From contig NW_003314291.1 of the NCBI RefSeq assembly GCF_000143415.4, forward strand, positions 1,836,328 through 1,900,327: 64,000 bases of DNA, given 5' to 3'. A program made the position numbers and the translations under genes. Below, piece after piece: positions 23,126 through 36,100 of this stretch. The stretch's first letter is position 1. Each line of letters opens with the position of its first letter. The notes below the pieces were generated by a model. That model was not told the origin of the DNA. It did no database searches and was given only the letters and a program-made list of their open reading frames with translations. This stretch comes from Selaginella moellendorffii. Taxonomy: Eukaryota > Streptophyta > Lycopodiopsida > Selaginellales > Selaginellaceae.

Positions 23126-25257
23126 CCTGAAGCAGGGCATATAAAGGCCCATAAGTAGCAATGGTGATCCTAGTGTGTGGGATCACAAGGTGAGCAAACC
23201 TGGATTGAGGAACCACTCCCTAGGCTATCGGGTAGGTTCATCCCTATGAATACTTGCCAAGGCATGGTAGAAAGTGCAAAGCTATCTTCCTAGTATGGAG
23301 GAGAATAACCGAAGGAAATGTATGAGGCCAAAAGGCAAGTAGTATAAGGATAGAACCGAACCATAAAAATTTACAGGCATGACTAAGGGTGGTTATGCAA
23401 GTTGGGAGTGGAGAATCAAGTGGGTGCTCAAACATGTTGTTACTAGTGACCGGGATACCATGGAGAGTCTAAAGCATGGGATTGTCCATGTTAGACTATA
23501 TGGTAATTGACAAGCTTGCGAAAGGAGAGGCCTTAGCAAGCCAAGGAACAGAGTTCTTTGAACGTTCCCCTAGGTAAATAAGTACCTAGTTAACCAAGTG
23601 TAAATGGTTCATAGAACATGCGAAATCAGAGTGGTGCAATAGAAGCGTAGTCTTGAAGCTTGCCATGAGGCGAGGCTATCAAGATTGGGGAAGTAGTTCC
23701 CGATTGTTCAAAGAGAGGGCTTTGAACGAAAGTCGATAATTAAGGACTTTCACGCTTATGCATGAACCATATTACGGTGGCCGAATGACTTGCTAAGTGA
23801 GATTGGCAAGTCGGGGGGGAATAAATCCCCTAGTTGAAGGTGCTAACTTCAAAAGGGGTGGCCCATAGGGCCGAGCATGGAGGAGTCCATGCATGATCAC
23901 AGACTTGTCAAGCGAAAGGACTTGGCAGTGCGGAGGAACTAGGTTCCTAAGCTATGATCTATAGCGCGCTTTAAGTATATGTTGGTGCACCGGCGTGGGG
24001 GGTCACGCCAGGCATCCTGTGCGATGCCATCCGTAGATGCATATACGGAGGTTGGATTCGAGTCCCAACCCTCTAGTGCTTGGGTTCGAGTCCCAAATCA
24101 CTAGGGCGTGGTGATGGTTTGGAATATGAGGACACTCATTTTTCAGTGGTCATGGACTCTTAGTAAGGAGACTGGTTTGGGCACACTGCCAAGCGAGGGA
24201 TGCCTCGGAGTCGTGATGCACGGTTAAATTGCTTAGAGTGAAAGCTTGGCATATCTAACTTGAACACCTTGGTGCAAAAGGCACCAAGGACGTAGTGAAT
24301 GAAATGGGGACACCCAATCTCAGTTGCTATAGATCCTTGGCCGGAAGGGTTGGCTTGGGCGCACCAAGTGTGGGGGATGCCCCTGGGGTCATAGTCAACA
24401 ATTTAAAAGGGTCTGGAAGACTTAGTTCCTATTGGTAGACCTGTTAAGGGGTCAAGATGAGATCACCAGGTGATCTTATGGCTAAACAAAGACAAGGTCT
24501 TTGTTTGGGTTAAGGAATATGATTCCCAGTTCAAAGTGTTGATTTGAACTATTGATAATGGTGTGACTTAGTCAAGGTGACCAAGTAAGAAGGAAACCTA
24601 AAGGGAAATCAATTGTGCCAATACAATGGTATAGTAAGTCCAAGAAAGTAGTCTCGGGGAGAGACCCAGGGAAGGGTCGCAAAGTTGGGCCGTGGACGAA
24701 GCTCGAAGCAGAAATTGCTAAAGAGACCTACTAAGGGTGAGCACCCGCTGGACTTAGTAAAGTAGAGCCTTTGCCATGGAACTAAAAAGATACCTCGAGA
24801 ATGGAGGTAGTGATCCTATGTTGCTCAGTGCAACAATCAATGGATAAAAGCAAAAGACTAGTGGTCAAGTGTGGGCTATGGAGTTTATTGGAAGGAATCC
24901 AAATGGCAAAGTTAGGCATGGAACACTAGTGTGTGGGATGCTAATGGATTGTGAGAAAAGAAGTGTGCTTCCAAGGATGGATTCCCAAATACTCCAAGTT
25001 GGCAAAGGTGAAAGCTCCAAGGGAGGGAGCGGCAAAGTAGCCAAAAGATAGGGCCGTGGATAGCTCTAGCACAACTTACGATGGTTGGAACTTGGTGCCA
25101 AAAGTGGCAGAAAATAAAAAGGAGGACAATGGCGCCCTCAAGTGGGGAGCTTCCTAGGATGGGAAGTGAAGTTGCACAATATGTATAGTGAAAGGTGTCA
25201 AAGACACCAAAGAAATTGACTTTGAGAAGTCAAAATTAAAAAGTTCCAAGATGAATT
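23126..25257 (+). mobile_element. Fragment of LARD-like element internal region
   Basis: Collinear with 6424-8405, starting gcatataaaggcccataagtag (plus strand) and ending near aattggttat. It has the same tRNA-T-arm-like strings near 24056 and 24083. It has no LTRs and no coding capacity. Confidence 0.82.
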
Positions 25258-25334
25258 GGTTATCCTTTCCACTTCATATGGAAATCCCTCACATTGCGTC
25301 CTTGTCGCTTGCTCTTGTGCGCATTGAGGATGCC

Positions 25335-26240
25335 TGTAAGGAACCAACTCCCCGAGGTGTCGTAGGCTAAAGGATCCCCGAAAGCATGATCGAAATGACA
25401 AAGAGTTCATCGGATAGGATCGAGTCGGAGATCGAGTCCAAGACTGACTCTGAGAACGAGTTCGAGATAGAGTCCGGNNNNNNNNNNNNNNNNNNNNNNN
25501 NNNNNNNNNNNNNNNNNNNNNNNNNNNNNNNNNNNNNNNNNNNNNNNNNNNNNNNNNNNNNNNNNNNNNNNNNNNNNCAGGAACTCTCCAGTGGTGCTTC
25601 CAAACTGACTTGAGGTTGAGACTGGGGCCAAGGGGCCTTGGGTGGGAGTGAGCATAGACTCGGGTAGTGCCAGAGAGGCCACCCAAGGAAGTGCTCAAGA
25701 GCAACTCCCACTCCCGAAAGGGAAACCGACTGCGGTGCTCCTAGCTCATGTGGAGTGGTTCCCCACTTGAGTACCTTGTGGCTCATTGGTCCTTGCCCTT
25801 CCTAGGGGCTTGGGCCTTCCCTTCAGGATGGAAGTGGGGGGGGGGGGGGGATAGAGATACCCATACTGGGCCGTTAGGCCACAGTGTTTCCCCCCAGCAT
25901 CCCGAAGCAAGTGTTGCACCCAAGGCTTGGGATTTAAAGGGTCCCATGATCAAGCTTTGTCATACCAAGGAATGTTAGGAACCTGGAGGCTTGGTGTGCT
26001 TAGCTGTTTGTGCCTATGGGGAATGTAGTCAAACCTTAAGTCCAGTCTAACCCAGGGAGGGGGATTAGGAGAGATTTGAGAATCTATGGATGGATGGCTA
26101 AAGCTCCATTGCTCGTGCAGTGAATAGCTGAAACCAAGTAGGACCAAGTTGGAGTTAGTACAATAGGTGGGAACCTTGGCGAGGGAACTTAGCAAAAACC
26201 AAGGCAGTGTTGGTCGGATAGTCGACGTAAGCTGGAAAAT
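25335..26240 (+). repeat. 5' LTR of Ty3/gypsy copy 1 (with a 100-N gap)
   Basis: Starts TGTAAGGAACCAACTCC. It contains a short GAGTCC/GAGAACGAG-type minisatellite next to an assembly gap (25478-25577), then unique LTR sequence shared in reverse with 31130-32041 and in part with 45655-46050. The LTR end and primer-binding site are missing: sequence jumps from ctggaaaatg (about 26240) into gag. This copy is the empty site for the DNA transposon found in its sister LTR at 32042. Confidence 0.75.
25478..25577. other. Assembly gap (100 N)
   Basis: A run of N inside the LTR minisatellite. The round size suggests an unknown-length gap caused by the repeat. Confidence 0.95.
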
Positions 26241-29200
26241 GAACACGACAGGGTCGGGGTCCACATTTAGCAAAGGGGCCAAACCAAGGGGAACATATAG
26301 CAAAGGTAAATTCAAAAAAAGTTTCTCTAAGAATGAGTCCTCGGGGTTCCGGAAAGGCAGATCAAGTGGCCAGCAAGCAAGTATATGGGGGAGTCAAGCA
26401 AAAAGAGATAAACCCATAGATAAGAAGGGCAAGTTAGTTAGCAGCATGGGAAACAACGTATGCTACAATAGCGGTGAAGCGGGACACTTTTCGAGGGAAT
26501 GTCCCTACCCAAAGAAGGCCAGAGCCAATATGGCCATTAAGTCGGGTGAAATCCAAACTAAGGTATGTGATCTAGTCCCTAACTCGAAGTTACTCATTAC
26601 ACGAGCAACATTGGTAGAGAGTCATTCGCGACATCTACTAGCCCTCCGAGGGAACCTCGAAGGTAGCTTTGTTAAGATCCTTATTGACACAGGTGCTTTA
26701 GATAATTTTGTGGCTGCAAACATAGTTTGGCAAGCCGGACTAACGGTGCAGCGGCTAGGCAAACCAAGGACTATAGAGTTTGTTCAAGGCAGCCAAAGCA
26801 CTGATGAGGTACTTCGACAAAAGTAGGGACATCGAAAGTAGACATGGATTTCACCGTGTTGGACATGGCAGGATTTGACATAATATTAGGGATGGATTGG
26901 TTCAATTGGTTCGTGGTAGCCCTGCATGGACAAAGTAGAAACCTTGTGGTATTAGCGAATGCCCAAGGAAGAAGATCTAGGGTGGAGGCCCAGGATCTAA
27001 AGGTAAGGCAATGCAAGGCCAAAGATTCCTGCCTAAACCTAGTGTCCAGAAGAGGACAACTCACTAAAGGAACCAAGGCAGCATTTTTGTGCTTACTCTC
27101 GGTGAAGAGTGACAAAAAGACAGGAATGGAAGAAGTACCTTTAGTGATCCAGCGGGTGTTGGACCAATTCCAGGATACCATGCCAGAGGAGCTACCAGCA
27201 GGGTTGCCCCCCGCACGACCGATAGAACATAAGATTGAGCTGGTCAAGGGTGCTAAGGCAATGGTTCATCCCCCCTATCATTTGAACGAAAAGGAACTCG
27301 AGGAGCTCAAGTGCCAACTAGAAGAGTTGGTGGACAAAGGGTATGTTAGGTTGAGCAAGTTGCTATATGGGGCGCTAGTGTTATTTGTGAAAAAGAAAGA
27401 TGGATCTATATGCATGTGCATAGACTACCGGTTGCTCAACAAATATACAAAAAAGAACAAGTACCCTTTGCCAAGGATTGAGGATTTGTTCGATAGGTTA
27501 GGAAATGCAAAATACTTCTTGAGGATTGACGTAAGGTCAGGATACTACCAGATCAGGGTAGCAGAGGAAGATGTCGAGAAGACAACCTGTTGAACAAGGT
27601 ATGGGAGCTTTGAGTTTCTAGTGATGCCCTTTGGGCTATGCAATGCGCCGGCAACATTTTCGGCGTTGATGAACCACATCCTTGTACCCTATCTGGATCA
27701 CTTCGTGGTCGTCTATATTAACAACATCCTGATCTATAGCGAAACGCTAGAAGAGTATGTCAAACACTTGACGAAAGTGTTTGAGAAACTAAGGGAACAT
27801 CAGCTGTATGCCAAAGAGAGCAAATCTGACTTTGCTCAAGAAGAGGTAAAGTTTCTCAGGCATATAGTGGGCAAGGACAGGCTCAAGGTGGACCCTGAGA
27901 AGGTCCAAGCAATCCAGGAATGGGAACGACCAATGAATGTAAACGAGTTAAGGGCATTTTTGGGGCTATGCAACTACTACCGAAAGTTTATCAAACACTA
28001 TTCGAGAGTAGCCCTGCTCTTAATGGACCAAACGGGAAAAGGGAAGATAGTATGGACAGCACAATATGAGGCAACATTTGTCCACCTCAAAGGGAAGTTG
28101 AGGAAAGCTCCCGTGTTGGCGTTACCAGACTTTGGTAAGGACTTTGAGGTAGAAATGGATGCTTCGGACTTTGTGTTGGGCACAGTTTTGAAGCAAAACA
28201 ACCATCCAGTAGCGTTCTTTTCAAAGAAGTTGGACAAGGCTTAGCGGAAGTAGCCTACCCACGAGAAGGAATTGTATACGGTGGTCAAGGCACTCAAGGA
28301 GTGGCGACACTACCTTGGGAGACACTTCAAGATTTACACGGACAATGTGGCAACAAAACACTTCTTGTCATAGCCCAACTTAAGAGGGAAATAGGGTCAG
28401 TGGGCCAATGCTTTGGCCGAGTTTGATTGCAAGATTTTGTACAAGCTTGGGAAGAGCAACATCATGGCGGATGTGCTAAGTCGAAAAGTGAGCTTGAAGT
28501 TAGCGTTATCCAGCACGACAGCAACCTTTTGGGATGATATGTGGACAGCATATGAGAACGATGGTCTAGCACAAGAAGTGTTGTTGAGGAATCTAGAGGC
28601 ACGGGAAACTCACCAGAGAGGTGAGCTACCATGGGAAGAGAAAACGGGCTATGCGGAATGCAACAGACTCATTTATTACAAGCAAATGAGAAAACGGGCT
28701 ATGCGGAATGCAACAAACTCATTTATTACAAGCAAATGAGCGTGTATGTTCCAGAAGGGGAACTAAGGAAGGTAGCCTTAGAAGAGTGTTATGATGGACC
28801 TCTTGTGGGACATGGCAGAGTGCCCAAGATGATAGGCTTACTCAAGAGGAAGTACCACTAGCCAGATATGGCTAAGGACATCCAAAACTATGTAAAGACA
28901 TGTCCAACATGTTAGCAGGTCAAAGCCATGACTAAAGCGAGTGGGGGCTTGTTACAAAACATCCCAATTCCAGATCATCCGTGGAAATGTCTTACGATAG
29001 ACTTCATCATGGGACTCCCCCCAAGCGAAGGGTTCGATGCAATATTTATGGTGGTGAACCGATTTTCGAAGATGGCAAATTTCATACCCACCACAACGAA
29101 AGTGGATGCGGAAGGTGTGGCGAAGCTGTTCTTCGAACAATTGGTTCGAGTGCGGGGAAGGCCAGAAGAGATCATCTCAGATCAAGATAAGATCTTCACC

Positions 29201-29480
29201 TGTAAGTTTTTGAGAACTCTCCTGGAATAGTATCGCACCAAGTTGAAATTCAGCACAGCCTATGGGTATTAAATCAAGTTTGATGGCACTAACACTTCTT
29301 GATAGACGGACAAACAGAAAGGGTGAATAAGCAATTGAAGGATTATTTGCAATGCTATGTCTCGGGAGACCAAACCGATTAGGTAAGTCATTTGGGACTT
29401 GTGGAAATGTGTTATAACAACTCACCACATTCGAGTATCAGGGTGAGTCTATGGGAAGTCATCAATGGGCAAGCTATTGA
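26241..29480 (+). pseudogene. Ty3/gypsy gag-pol remnant, copy 1
   Basis: Domains appear in gypsy order. They are a basic gag tail, a zinc knuckle CYNSGEAGHFSREC (about 26462) in which the second Cys is Ser, retropepsin ILIDTGA (about 26680) and IILGMDW (about 26880). Reverse transcriptase has [14 protein letters not shown] and MPFGLCNAPATFSALMN, with active site YINN instead of YxDD. RNase H has FEVEMDASDFVLG and IYTDN, followed by the linker ILYKLGKSNIMADVLSRK, and integrase has IDFIMGLPPSEGFDAIFMVV and the core to about 29220. Breaks include a frame change near 26825, TGA at 27591, several stops after 28241, a 50-bp tandem duplication at 28638-28737, and many stops after 29229. It is dead, though the RT section is well preserved. 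Confidence 0.88.
28638..28737 (+). repeat. 50-bp tandem duplication in the gypsy pol remnant
   Basis: Positions 28638-28687 are repeated at 28688-28737 with a single visible difference (cagactc against caaactc). Fifty is not a multiple of three, so it shifts the frame. Confidence 0.9.
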
Positions 29481-29499
29481 AGGTCCTGTGGAGCTCGGC

Positions 29500-31108
29500 G
29501 TGGGCGAGTATCATGGAGAGTACCACAAATATTGCATCGAACCCCTTGCTTGGGGGGAGTCCCGTGATGAAGTCCATTGTAAGACATTTCCACGGACGAT
29601 CTGGAATTGGGATGCTTTGTAACAAGCCTTCACTAGCCTTAGTCACGGCTTTGACCTGCTGATATGTTGGACATGTCTTTACATAGTCTTGGACATCCTT
29701 AACCATATCTGGCCAGCTATACTTCCTCTTGAGTAAACTCATCATTTTGGGCACTCCACCATGTCCCGCAAGAGGTTCGTCATGACACTCTTCTAAGGCT
29801 ACCTTCCTTAGTTCCCCTTTTGGAACATACACCCTCGTTTGTTTATAATAAATGAGTCCATTGCACTTCATATAACCTGTTTTCTCTTCTGTTGGCAACT
29901 CACCTCTTTGGTGAGCTTCCCACACCTCGAGGTTCCTTAGCAACACTTCTTGTGGTAGACCATTGTTCTCATATGCTGTCCGCACATAATCCCAAAAGGT
30001 TGTTATCATGCTGGATATCACCAACTTCAAGCTCGCTTTTCGATTTAGAGCATCTGCCACGATGTTGCTCTTCCTAGCCTTATACAGAATCTCGCAATCA
30101 AACTCGGCCAAAGTATTGGCCCACTGACCTTCTTTCCCTCTCAGGTCGGGCTATGACAAGAAGTGTTTCATTGCCACATTGTCTGTGTAAACCTTGAAGT
30201 GTCTCACAAGGTAGTGTCTTCACTCCTTGAGAACCTTGACCACCGCATACAATTCCTTCTTGTGAGCAAGCCACTTCTGCTAAGCTTTGTCCAACTTCTT
30301 TGAGAAGAACACTATTGGATGGTTGTCTTGCTTCAACACTACATCCAACACAAAGTCTGAAGCATCCATTTCTACCTCAAAGTCCTTACCAAAATCTGGT
30401 AATGCCAACATGGGAGCCTTTCTCAACTTCCCTTTGAAGTGGACAAATGCCGCCTCACATTCCACTCTTCCCTTTTTCTGTTTGGTCCATCAAAGGCAAA
30501 GGTACTCTCAAATAATGTTTGATAAACTTTCAATAGTAGTTGCATAGCCCCAAAAATGCCCTTAACTCATGTACATTCATTGGTCGTTCCCATTTCTGGA
30601 TTGCTTGGACCTTCTCAGGGTCCATCTTGAGCCCGTCCTTGCCCACCATATGCCCAAGAAACTTTACCTCTTGTTGAGCAAAGTCACATTTGCTCTCTTT
30701 AGCATACAACTATTGTTCCCTTAGTTTTTCAAACACCTTTGTCAAGTGTTCAGCATACTCCTCTAGCGTTTCGTTATAGATCAGGATGTCGTTAATATAG
30801 ACGACCACGAAATGATCCAGATAGGGTGCAAGGATGTGGTTCATTAGCGCCGAAAACATTGTCGGCATATTGCACAACCCAAAGGGCATCACCAAAAACT
30901 TAAAGCTCCCATACTTTGTTCGACATGTTGTCTTCTTGAAATTTTCCTCTGCTACCCTAATTTGGTAGTATCTTGACCTTAGGTCAATCCTCGAGAAGTA
31001 TTTTGCCTTTCCCAACCTATCGAACAGGTCCTCAATCTTTGGCAAATGGTATTTGTTCTTCTTTATATACTTGTTGAGCAACCAGTTGAGCAACGAAGCA
31101 TTAGCCAT
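29500..31108 (-). pseudogene. Ty3/gypsy pol remnant, copy 2 (reverse orientation)
   Basis: Minus strand from 31108: RT with [20 protein letters not shown] and MPFGLCNMPTMFSALMN, active site YIND, RNase H FEVEMDASDFVLDVVLK (about 30400), the linker ILYKARKSNIVADALNRK (about 30090), and integrase CPTYQQVKAVTKASEG and DFITGLPPSKGFDAIFVV down to about 29500. Copy 1 ends in the integrase where copy 2 begins, so the two face each other head to head at their 3' sides. Parts of RNase H are out of frame. Confidence 0.85.
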
Positions 31109-32041
31109 CCATCCACAAATTCCTAAATCTCTCCCAATCCCCCTCCCTGAGTTAAACTCGACTTAAGGTTTGGCTACACTCCCCAAAGGCACAAGCAGCC
31201 AAGCACACCAAGCCTTCAGGTTCTTAACATCCTTTGTTACAACAAAACTTGATCATGGGACCCTCTAAATCCCAAGCCTTGGGTGTGACACTTGCTTCGG
31301 GACGCTGGGGGAATACATTGTGGCCTAACAACCCGGTATGGGTACCTTTACCCCCCCACTTTCATCCCGAAGGGAAGGCCCAAGCCCCTAGGAAGGGCGA
31401 GGACTAATGACCCGCAAGGTACTCAAGTGGGGCATCACTCCATATAAGCTAAGAGCACCGCAGTCGGTTTCCCTTTCGGGAGTGGGAGTTGCTCTTGAGC
31501 ACTTCCTTGGGTGGCCCCTCCAGCACCACCCGAGTCCATGCTCACTCCCACCTAAGGCCCCTTGGCCCTAATCTCAACCTCAAGTCAATTTGGAAGCACC
31601 ACTGAAGAGTTCCTTCAAGACTAGTTCCTAGACCTCATTATCCCTACTATATTTTTGGAACCCCTTGCAGCCTTGCCCCCCCCCCCCGGGAGACACATGC
31701 TTTGGGCTTTCACCCCTCAACCTATATTAGTACTCCTCGGACTTGATCTAGGACCCGACCTCGGACTCGGTCTCAGACTCGATTTCGGACCTGACCTCGG
31801 ACCCGATCTCAGACTCGAACTCAAACTCGACCTCGGACTTAGTCTTGGACCTGATCTCAAATCTCAAACTCTGTCTCGAACTCAGTCTTGAACTCGGTCT
31901 CAGAGTCGGCCTCGAAGTTGATCTCGTACTCTATCTCGAACTCAGTCTCAAAGTCGGTCTTGGACTCGATCTCAAACTCAGCCCCATTTGATAAAATTTT
32001 TATCATTTCGGTCATGCTTTCAGGGATCCTTTAGCCTACAA
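31109..32041 (-). repeat. LTR of gypsy copy 2 (reverse), interrupted
   Basis: Reverse-complement match to 25335-26240, including the minisatellite (31735-31985, CTCGGACT-type) and a C-run near 31677. It is broken at 32041 by the DNA transposon; its last ~29 bp resume at 45111-45139 (CCTTACA end). Confidence 0.8.
32038..32041. repeat. Target-site duplication ACAA (left)
   Basis: ACAA precedes the left TIR and is repeated at 45111-45114. The sister LTR has ACGA once at the same place (reverse complement of TCGT in 25335-25380), one mismatch from the duplicated site. Confidence 0.85.
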
Positions 32042-32065
32042 AAGCTCTATTTCATTAAAGTGGGA
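32042..32065 (+). repeat. Left terminal inverted repeat (24 bp)
   Basis: Begins AAGCTCTATTTCATTAAAGT and ends GGGA. The reverse complement of 45087-45110 is the same except G for A at position 13. Confidence 0.9.
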
Positions 32066-32672
32066 TTTATTCAGTAAAATGGGACTAGGTACAAATTTTC
32101 AAGTATTTGAAAATGACGTGAAATTATATGTTTTTTGTCTAGGGGCTAGACATATCTGGGGCATGGTGACTAGCGCGGTGACCTTATGTCCAGATTGAGT
32201 CCATCTAGTTGTATAATAAATCTCATTGTCAAGGTGAACAAGCCGAATCTGAAGCTAAAGAAGAGCGATGGCATGCGCGCACACACTATTTGTTTGTTCA
32301 TTGAGCGTGTGGTGAGCTTTCCAAGATGAACATCATTCCTATTAGCCAGACATATAACTTAATGGTGAGAACATTTAGATATTATTCAATGTTATCTTTT
32401 TCTAACGAATCTAATTGTGAAGGTGTAGCAAGAGGCATTGCTAGTCTGGAGAAGTCATTTAACTCATTTGACCCTTAGTGTATTTTCATGAAACTAAATA
32501 ACATTCATATTATTAAGGAATTTCTCTAGTACCTTTTTTTTACGACATAGAGGCTTGCATTTCTTTCAAAGGTGATTTAGTAAAAGGCCTGAGGGCACAT
32601 GCCATTCTATTTCTCAGACCGGTATTAAGATATACTAGTGCAAAGGGAAAAAGGTATTTGGTGATCAAGTAA

Positions 32673-32694
32673 ATGGCATGAGGGCACACGCCAT
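32673..32694. repeat. 22-bp palindrome copy, left subterminal
   Basis: ATGGCATGAGG followed by GCACACGCCAT. A partial copy lies about 85 bp to the left (32587-32606). Both are in the non-coding left end of the transposon. Confidence 0.8.
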
Positions 32695-32701
32695 TATAAG
32701 C

Positions 32702-32959
32702 CTAAGCGCTAGTGGACACCTCCTTTTTGGTACTCTCAGCAGTACTATCATCCTTCTCCGGGTCAGTTGTTTTGCTTTGGATTGTTGTCTCTGACGTTAC
32801 TGGGGCGTTCTCGATAGTTGTTAATGTTGCCGTTTGTTCAGAAAAATGATCACCTGGAGTATAGTACGGGGAGTTTGGAAGACTTATATATTCTACATCT
32901 TCACCTATCTCCTTCTCCGTCTCCTTTTCTGCCTCACTTACAGATTTTGTGCTTGCCAT
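32702..32959 (-). CDS. Small hydrophilic 85-aa open frame
   Basis: Minus strand, ATG at 32957-32959, stop at 32702. The product is rich in Glu, Ser and Thr (SEAEKETEKEIGEDVEYIS, then TTDPEKDDSTAEST) and has no hydrophobic segment or recognised domain. The frame is open for a further 34 codons upstream without a better start. It lies downstream of gene A in the same direction and may be an alternative last exon of gene A (a possible acceptor ttttag lies just before the ATG) or a separate small gene. Confidence 0.4.
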   Translation of the reverse strand: MASTKSVSEAEKETEKEIGEDVEYISLPNSPYYTPGDHFSEQTATLTTIENAPVTSETTIQSKTTDPEKDDSTAESTKKEVSTSA

Positions 32960-33174
32960 GAGAACGCTCTTCACCCTAAAATATGGAGTTCGTTGTGTTA
33001 TAAAAGGAAACCAACACACACGCTGCAAGGGAATGATGGTACATAAAGCACGTAAGCCCACAATATGGGTTTATGTGCCATTAATATGGGCCACACGCCA
33101 TATTATTAGATTTATGCACGTGTGATTGGTAAATGCATATGTCACATCATCTTTGTTTTACCTCACACACTATA

Positions 33175-36100
33175 TCAAGCCTCCTCTGATTCAGATTCGG
33201 ATTGTTCACCTTGAAATAAAATACATTAGAAACTTTGTAAAGGAATATTAATGAATCTCACCTTGAACCCGAGTTATGAATGCTCTTGCTGCATCTCTTG
33301 CATGGTCTGGCAAGGTGATGGTGGCACTCTGCTTCCGCATCCAACCATGCACAACATTATCCACCGATATGCTCATGCTGGGATCCCTTGGATTCAGCAC
33401 CCATCTCTTTTCTAGGCAATCCTTCGTATATCCGGAACTTGGCTTGAACCACTCCACAGTTACATTGAAGGACTTAGTTTCCGCGTCCTCCTCTGCATCA
33501 GTGATGCAGCGCCCCACCCATATCATTTGTTTTTTATTACTTGGTCTGACAAGCACAACCATTCCTTTGCAGACCTGTACTGGATTGAATGCTGAATCCG
33601 GCTTCTTGTTCCTCGGCCCACAATAGTGATCCTCAACATCGTTATCTGTCACTGCATTTCCAGAGGACATTGTTCCGCTACTATCTGGTGCTCTGGGTTC
33701 TGGCCAAAAGGACTCTTCCAATTCTTCATATACAACCGGCCCATTTTGGATAGCAGATATAATCTTCTCCCAGTATTCGAGCAAAGGCTTGCACCTCTGA
33801 AAATAGGATTCTCCACCAAACACCAACCCCCTCTTCCAGAAGGCAATATGCTGTCTAATCCCGGCCACTATACTTTCCTGGTCTTTGAGTCCATCCGGGT
33901 GCATCGGCCGTGGGGAATCCTGAGGAATCATAGGTTCCCCAGTTATGGGATCTCTCTTGAAGAGTTCAATGCCGTCCACTGGCAGCCACACTGTGTCCCA
34001 TTCTCTCATCTTGTACCTCATCACTGGAGCACCGTCACACATGCTGAAATGAAACTGAAGAGGCTTGGAGTGGCCAATCAGCGTTTCGGATCCATCCCTG
34101 ATGTAGCCTCTTACAAACCCCTTAAAGTCTGGAACCTTTGTCAGAAGTGCAGCTTCAACAGTGCCTTTGATGCAATTTTGGAATTCATCGTAGAGTTGTG
34201 GGAGGGTGAGGACATTGGATCGCCGGAGGGACTCTGCCAGGTGACTGAACATGGCATCGACGTCTTCATGAGTGTGCCCAACCATGAGAAAGCCAAGTGT
34301 AACCATTTCAAATATGCCTTTGGCAACAAGCATCGCCAAGTACGCGAAGATGTACATGTTTTTGTTCTCACTGCCAGCATTGTCTGTTTGGAGCAGAAGA
34401 TGGGGTGGAAGGCCACATCGGCCGCAAGAACTTCCTTGAGATTCTGCTTCGTTTGGATGAGGCTGTGCATTCACCGGGCGACCAGCCTCGTCGGAATGGC
34501 ATGAGGCCTCACGTGATAACCCTACAATCTGACGGCCAACATATTCACTGGGATGGCATGGGGCCCCACGCGATACTGCAAGCCTTTGCTCCTCCTCCAG
34601 CTGAACCCTGTATGGGGTTCGATCGACAAGGGCCTTATGCAAGGGTTGGCCGTTCAGCTCAGTCTGCGCACTTTGCAGAGACCTTAAGTGTTTTGCTAGG
34701 GACGCAATCATCATGTTTGCACCCCCGCCACCCCATAGAGGTACAAAGAAGTTCCCATAGTTCTGGGCACCATGCCCATGAGCGATTATGCCAAACAGAG
34801 ACACAGGCAGCTGCATGGATGAAGAGATTGCCTTGGGGGCAGGATTGAGTCGAGGTAAGCACGTCTTTTTCTGGTCCATTTTGTCGTGGATGATGCAGAG
34901 GTAAGAGTCAGGTCTCTCCATGGAGAGAATCCTGTTATGATAATATGCAGTCCTGCAGCTTCTCTGCTCGATGTTGTGGTCGAGCCGCCTTCTAACCAAC
35001 GTCTCTTGCTCTTGAGCGCTACAAGAATTCTTCGACAAAGCCATTTTGATAGCAGTGCACTCGTCACACTTTGAAAAGCTGGAGTACTTTCCTATACTCA
35101 CATCCCTGAACCTGTTGCTCCACAATCTACTAAATCTAGATTGGCTCAGCTTCCTGTAGCCATTACTCTGGAGTTCCCGATTCACATCTTCCAATATGGC
35201 CCCCTTGGTATACATGGAAGGGAGAACTCGTTGGGTGTCTCGTGTTCCATCTTCCAAGAGGCGGGTTTTATGTGGTTGCTGCTCGCTACATGTCTCGACA
35301 AACCTCTTGAAGATTGCCTCTCCATATACAACATGACCCCTGGTTTTGTGCGTACCGTCGTTCCCATGGACTGCCTGTTGAACCCTTTGTTCCTCGAACT
35401 CAGTTTTGATTCTGTAGAATGTGCTTCGAGGGACTCCATAAATGATTCTCCATGCCTTCATGCAGACCAAACCCCTCTGGAAGACCATGCCCCCCACCTG
35501 ATGTTCTGAAGCATCAACAGATGACCGTAATGCCTCATACACAAAATTGCGAGCTGCCTTCCAGGACAATGTCTTGTATCTTGCTCTCTCCTCTTCAATA
35601 GCATCCCAATCAGCATGTTGACAGCACCTCCTCTTGCAACAAGCAACTGTCGAGACCATTCGAACCTCCATCGCCATTTTCTGCCTTTTCGGTTCGTTGC
35701 TCAGATCCCTTTGGCTGCGCTTTAGGAAGGTGTACTTTCTTTTCCCATGAAGAGATGTTCTGTCATCAGTTGTAGTGGTGTTTGATTGTGAATCCTTCAC
35801 ATTCTCAAACACTAAGTGCCTCAATTTCCACCGCACAATGCTTCCAATAGTCAGACTGTTTTCTTCTGTGTCAACAACCTCTAAAATCGCAACTCCAATA
35901 TCATCCTAGCCCAATTCTTGATTAGCAACCGCATCTCTTGGATCGACAACTGTGGCTAAGCCCTCAGCTACCACCTCCCCCTCGGGGTTGTTTAGAAACA
36001 CTTTTGCCTGAATCCATGTAGCACGGTTCTTAAGATCCACGGAGGGAACATGCGTCGCACTTGCGCGGTCCCCAACATCTGCTTTCTTCTGAAGATTTTT

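Noticed and set aside
26241-29480. A functional gypsy element
   Set aside because: Several stops, frame changes, an altered RT active site and a lost primer-binding site.
33276-34848. Plus-strand frames of 116-292 codons
   Set aside because: Shadows of gene A, which has the recognisable motifs on the minus strand.
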